A program made the position numbers and the translations under genes. A stretch of 33,363 nt of DNA from Liolophura sinensis (taxonomy: Eukaryota; Mollusca; Polyplacophora; Chitonida; Chitonidae), in contig NW_027018381.1 in NCBI RefSeq assembly GCF_032854445.1, forward strand, positions 1 to 33,363, read 5' to 3'. Shown piece by piece: positions 32,377-33,363 of the stretch. Each line of letters starts with the position of its first letter. Within the stretch, counting starts at the first letter, position 1. A model generated the notes under the pieces. It was not told where the DNA came from. It saw only the letters and a list, made by a program, of their open reading frames with translations, and ran no database searches.

Positions 32377-32923
32377 GTCTTACTTCTAAGTCGAAGATAA
32401 ACTCAATGTCTTTATCTACATGTAGAAAAACCACACCATTTTTTATATAAAAAACACAAGGTACTTGATACAGTCTGCTGTAAAAAGTACAATTGAACAC
32501 TGACCCACATCAATAAGGTGCCAAAAGATGCGCAATTGGGTCAGGCATCTCCAGCTGTTGAAAAATTGCAATTTCTTGGTTTCCATGGAGGTAAGAGCCG
32601 TTGCTGGGCACGTGATTTTGACATAATGATGATTCAATTGTGGCTACAGCCAAAAGTATTGGTCGGAGAGCAACGCGGTTTGCACCATTCGATTTCTCGT
32701 CACAAAATACGTCGGATTAGCCTCTTACCAGCACGATTGGAGCATTTTTTTTACTTTTGGGATTTTTGCCTGGTCCTTTTGCTAATGAAATCGGCTACAT
32801 GTACTATGTACCATCGCGACTGGTCATTACTATATTCAACTTTTGATTATAAGTTATGTGCCCTTCGGTAGCCCAAAAGATGTCAAATCTTTGGGCCAAG
32901 CCCATTTAACTCACCCAGCAAAT
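32377..32923 (+). repeat. Satellite unit 60
   Basis: 547 bp; A1 B1 C1 D1 E1 F2 G1 H2 I1 with CCCAAAAG as in unit 58. Private changes are TTGCAATTTCTTGG, GGAGGTAAG, ACATAATG and GCTAATGAAATC. Confidence 0.97.
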
Positions 32924-33363
32924 GTCTTACTTCTAAGTCGAAGATAAACTTAATCTCTTTATCTACATGTAGAAAAACCACACCATTTTTATATAAAAAC
33001 CACAAGGTACTTGATACAGTCTGCTGTAAAAAGTACAATTGAACACTGACCCCACATCAATAAGGTGCCAAAAGATGCGCAATTGGGTCAGGCATCTCCA
33101 GCTGTTGAAAAATTGGAAATTTCCTTGGTTTCCATGGAGTAAGAGCCGTTGCTGGGCACGTGATTTTGGACATAAATGATGATTCAATTGTGGCTACAGC
33201 CAAAAAGTATTGGTCGGAGAGCAACGCGGTTTGCACCATTCGATTTCTCGTCACAAAATACGTCGGATTAGCCTCTTACCAGCACGATTGGAGCATTTTT
33301 TTTTACTTTGGATTTTTGCCTGGTCCTTTTGCTAATTGAAATCGGCTACATGTACTATGTACC
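32924..33363 (+). repeat. Satellite unit 61 (partial, cut by window end)
   Basis: First 440 bp of a unit; A2 B2 C1 D4 E1 F2 G1 H2. The combination D4 with F2 and H2 otherwise occurs only in unit 39. Private changes are GACCCCACATC and TTTGGACATA. Confidence 0.96.

Larger units (their letters stand above)
1..33363 (+). repeat. Satellite DNA array, ~548-bp unit, 60 complete copies plus one partial
   Basis: The same ~548-bp sequence recurs head to tail with no interruption; the array continues past both window ends. I tracked nine variable sites by unit position. A (26-34): A1 CTCAATGTC, A2 CTTAATCTC, A3 CTCAATCTC. B (~76-80): B1 AAACAC, B2 ACCAC. C (113): C1 GTACAATTG, C2 GTAGAATTG. D (178 and 191-192): D1 CAGCTG then TTGCAAAT, D2 CAGGTG then TTGCAAAT, D3 CAGCTG then TTTCAAAT, D4 CAGCTG then TTGGAAAT. 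E (339-341): E1 GTCGGATT, E2 GTCAGATT, E3 GTCGGCTT. F (359-377): F1 CAGCAGC, GGAAC, TCCAC; F2 CAGCACG, GGAGC, TTTAC. G (408): G1 GCTAATTG, G2 GCTCATTG. H (437): H1 GTACAATCG, H2 GTACCATCG. I (504-506): I1 AGATGTC, I2 AGACGTC, I3 AAAACGTC. J2 marks CACCTAGC in place of CACCCAGC near the unit end. A eukaryotic nuclear satellite is inferred from unit length, homogeneity and HOR structure; the family is not recognised. Confidence 0.98.
24687..33363 (+). repeat. Right indel-rich part of the array (units 46-61)
   Basis: Private one-base insertions and deletions resume at about 24.63 kb (CCCTCTCGG in unit 45) and continue to the end, again mainly in homopolymer runs. Unit lengths vary from 545 to 552 bp. 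A few changes here are shared between units seven apart (AGCTCTT and CCTTTTTGC in 49 and 56; CCCAAAAG in 51, 58 and 60), so not all are random error. Confidence 0.85.

Noticed and set aside
1-33363. CRISPR array
   Set aside because: The repeat is ~548 bp with no unique spacers.
1-33363. 5S rRNA or other tandem RNA-gene cluster (unit length would fit 5S repeats)
   Set aside because: No segment resembles the conserved 5S sequence or its internal promoter, and nothing resembles histone or snRNA genes.
1-33363. Transposon origin (LTR, terminal inverted repeats, Helitron ends)
   Set aside because: No long terminal repeats, target duplications or transposase/reverse transcriptase frames are visible. 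A distant Helitron or MITE ancestry cannot be excluded but nothing supports it.

Overview
The whole window is one uninterrupted head-to-tail satellite DNA array. A single unit of about 548 bp (about 40% G+C in the copy I counted) is repeated 60 complete times plus one 440-bp partial copy, all in the same orientation. The phase used here starts at GTCTTACTTC, which happens to be position 1. The array runs off both ends, so no flanking single-copy DNA is visible. I find no protein-coding gene, RNA gene, transposon terminus, CRISPR array or other foreign insertion. The many short open frames are repeated passively with the unit.

A long-unit, homogenised tandem array with multi-unit higher-order structure and no genes points to eukaryotic nuclear heterochromatin (centromeric, pericentromeric or subtelomeric). 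The species cannot be read from the sequence and I do not recognise the satellite family. The frequent palindromes built on TACATGTA are only a weak hint about origin.

Layout: units 1-12 (1-6601) are noisy, with lengths of 545-555 bp and many one-base length changes. Units 13-45 (6602-24686) are clean, at 546-549 bp, mostly exactly 548. Units 46-61 (24687-33363) are noisy again. The noise sits mostly in homopolymer runs and near the window ends, so much of it is probably uncorrected long-read error.

The units are not interchangeable. Nine variable sites (A to I, defined in the array entry) give each unit a haplotype, and the order of haplotypes reveals higher-order repeats (HORs): two adjacent 10-unit blocks (about 15.7-21.2 and 21.2-26.7 kb), two adjacent 7-unit blocks (24,687-28,526 and 28,527-32,376), a 5-unit echo (units 9-12 and 14-17), and a 2-unit doublet (units 26-27 and 28-29). 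A 5-unit phase of about 2.74 kb seems to underlie most of the array. It has been stretched, shortened and patched by unequal exchange and gene conversion. Within the unit the conserved structural features are palindromes (CTACATGTAG, a 14-bp TATA-like palindrome, TCCATGGA, CACGTG, TCGCGA), three CAATTG sites and a potential hairpin near the 3' end. No genes act together here; the biology is that of satellite evolution and chromatin.
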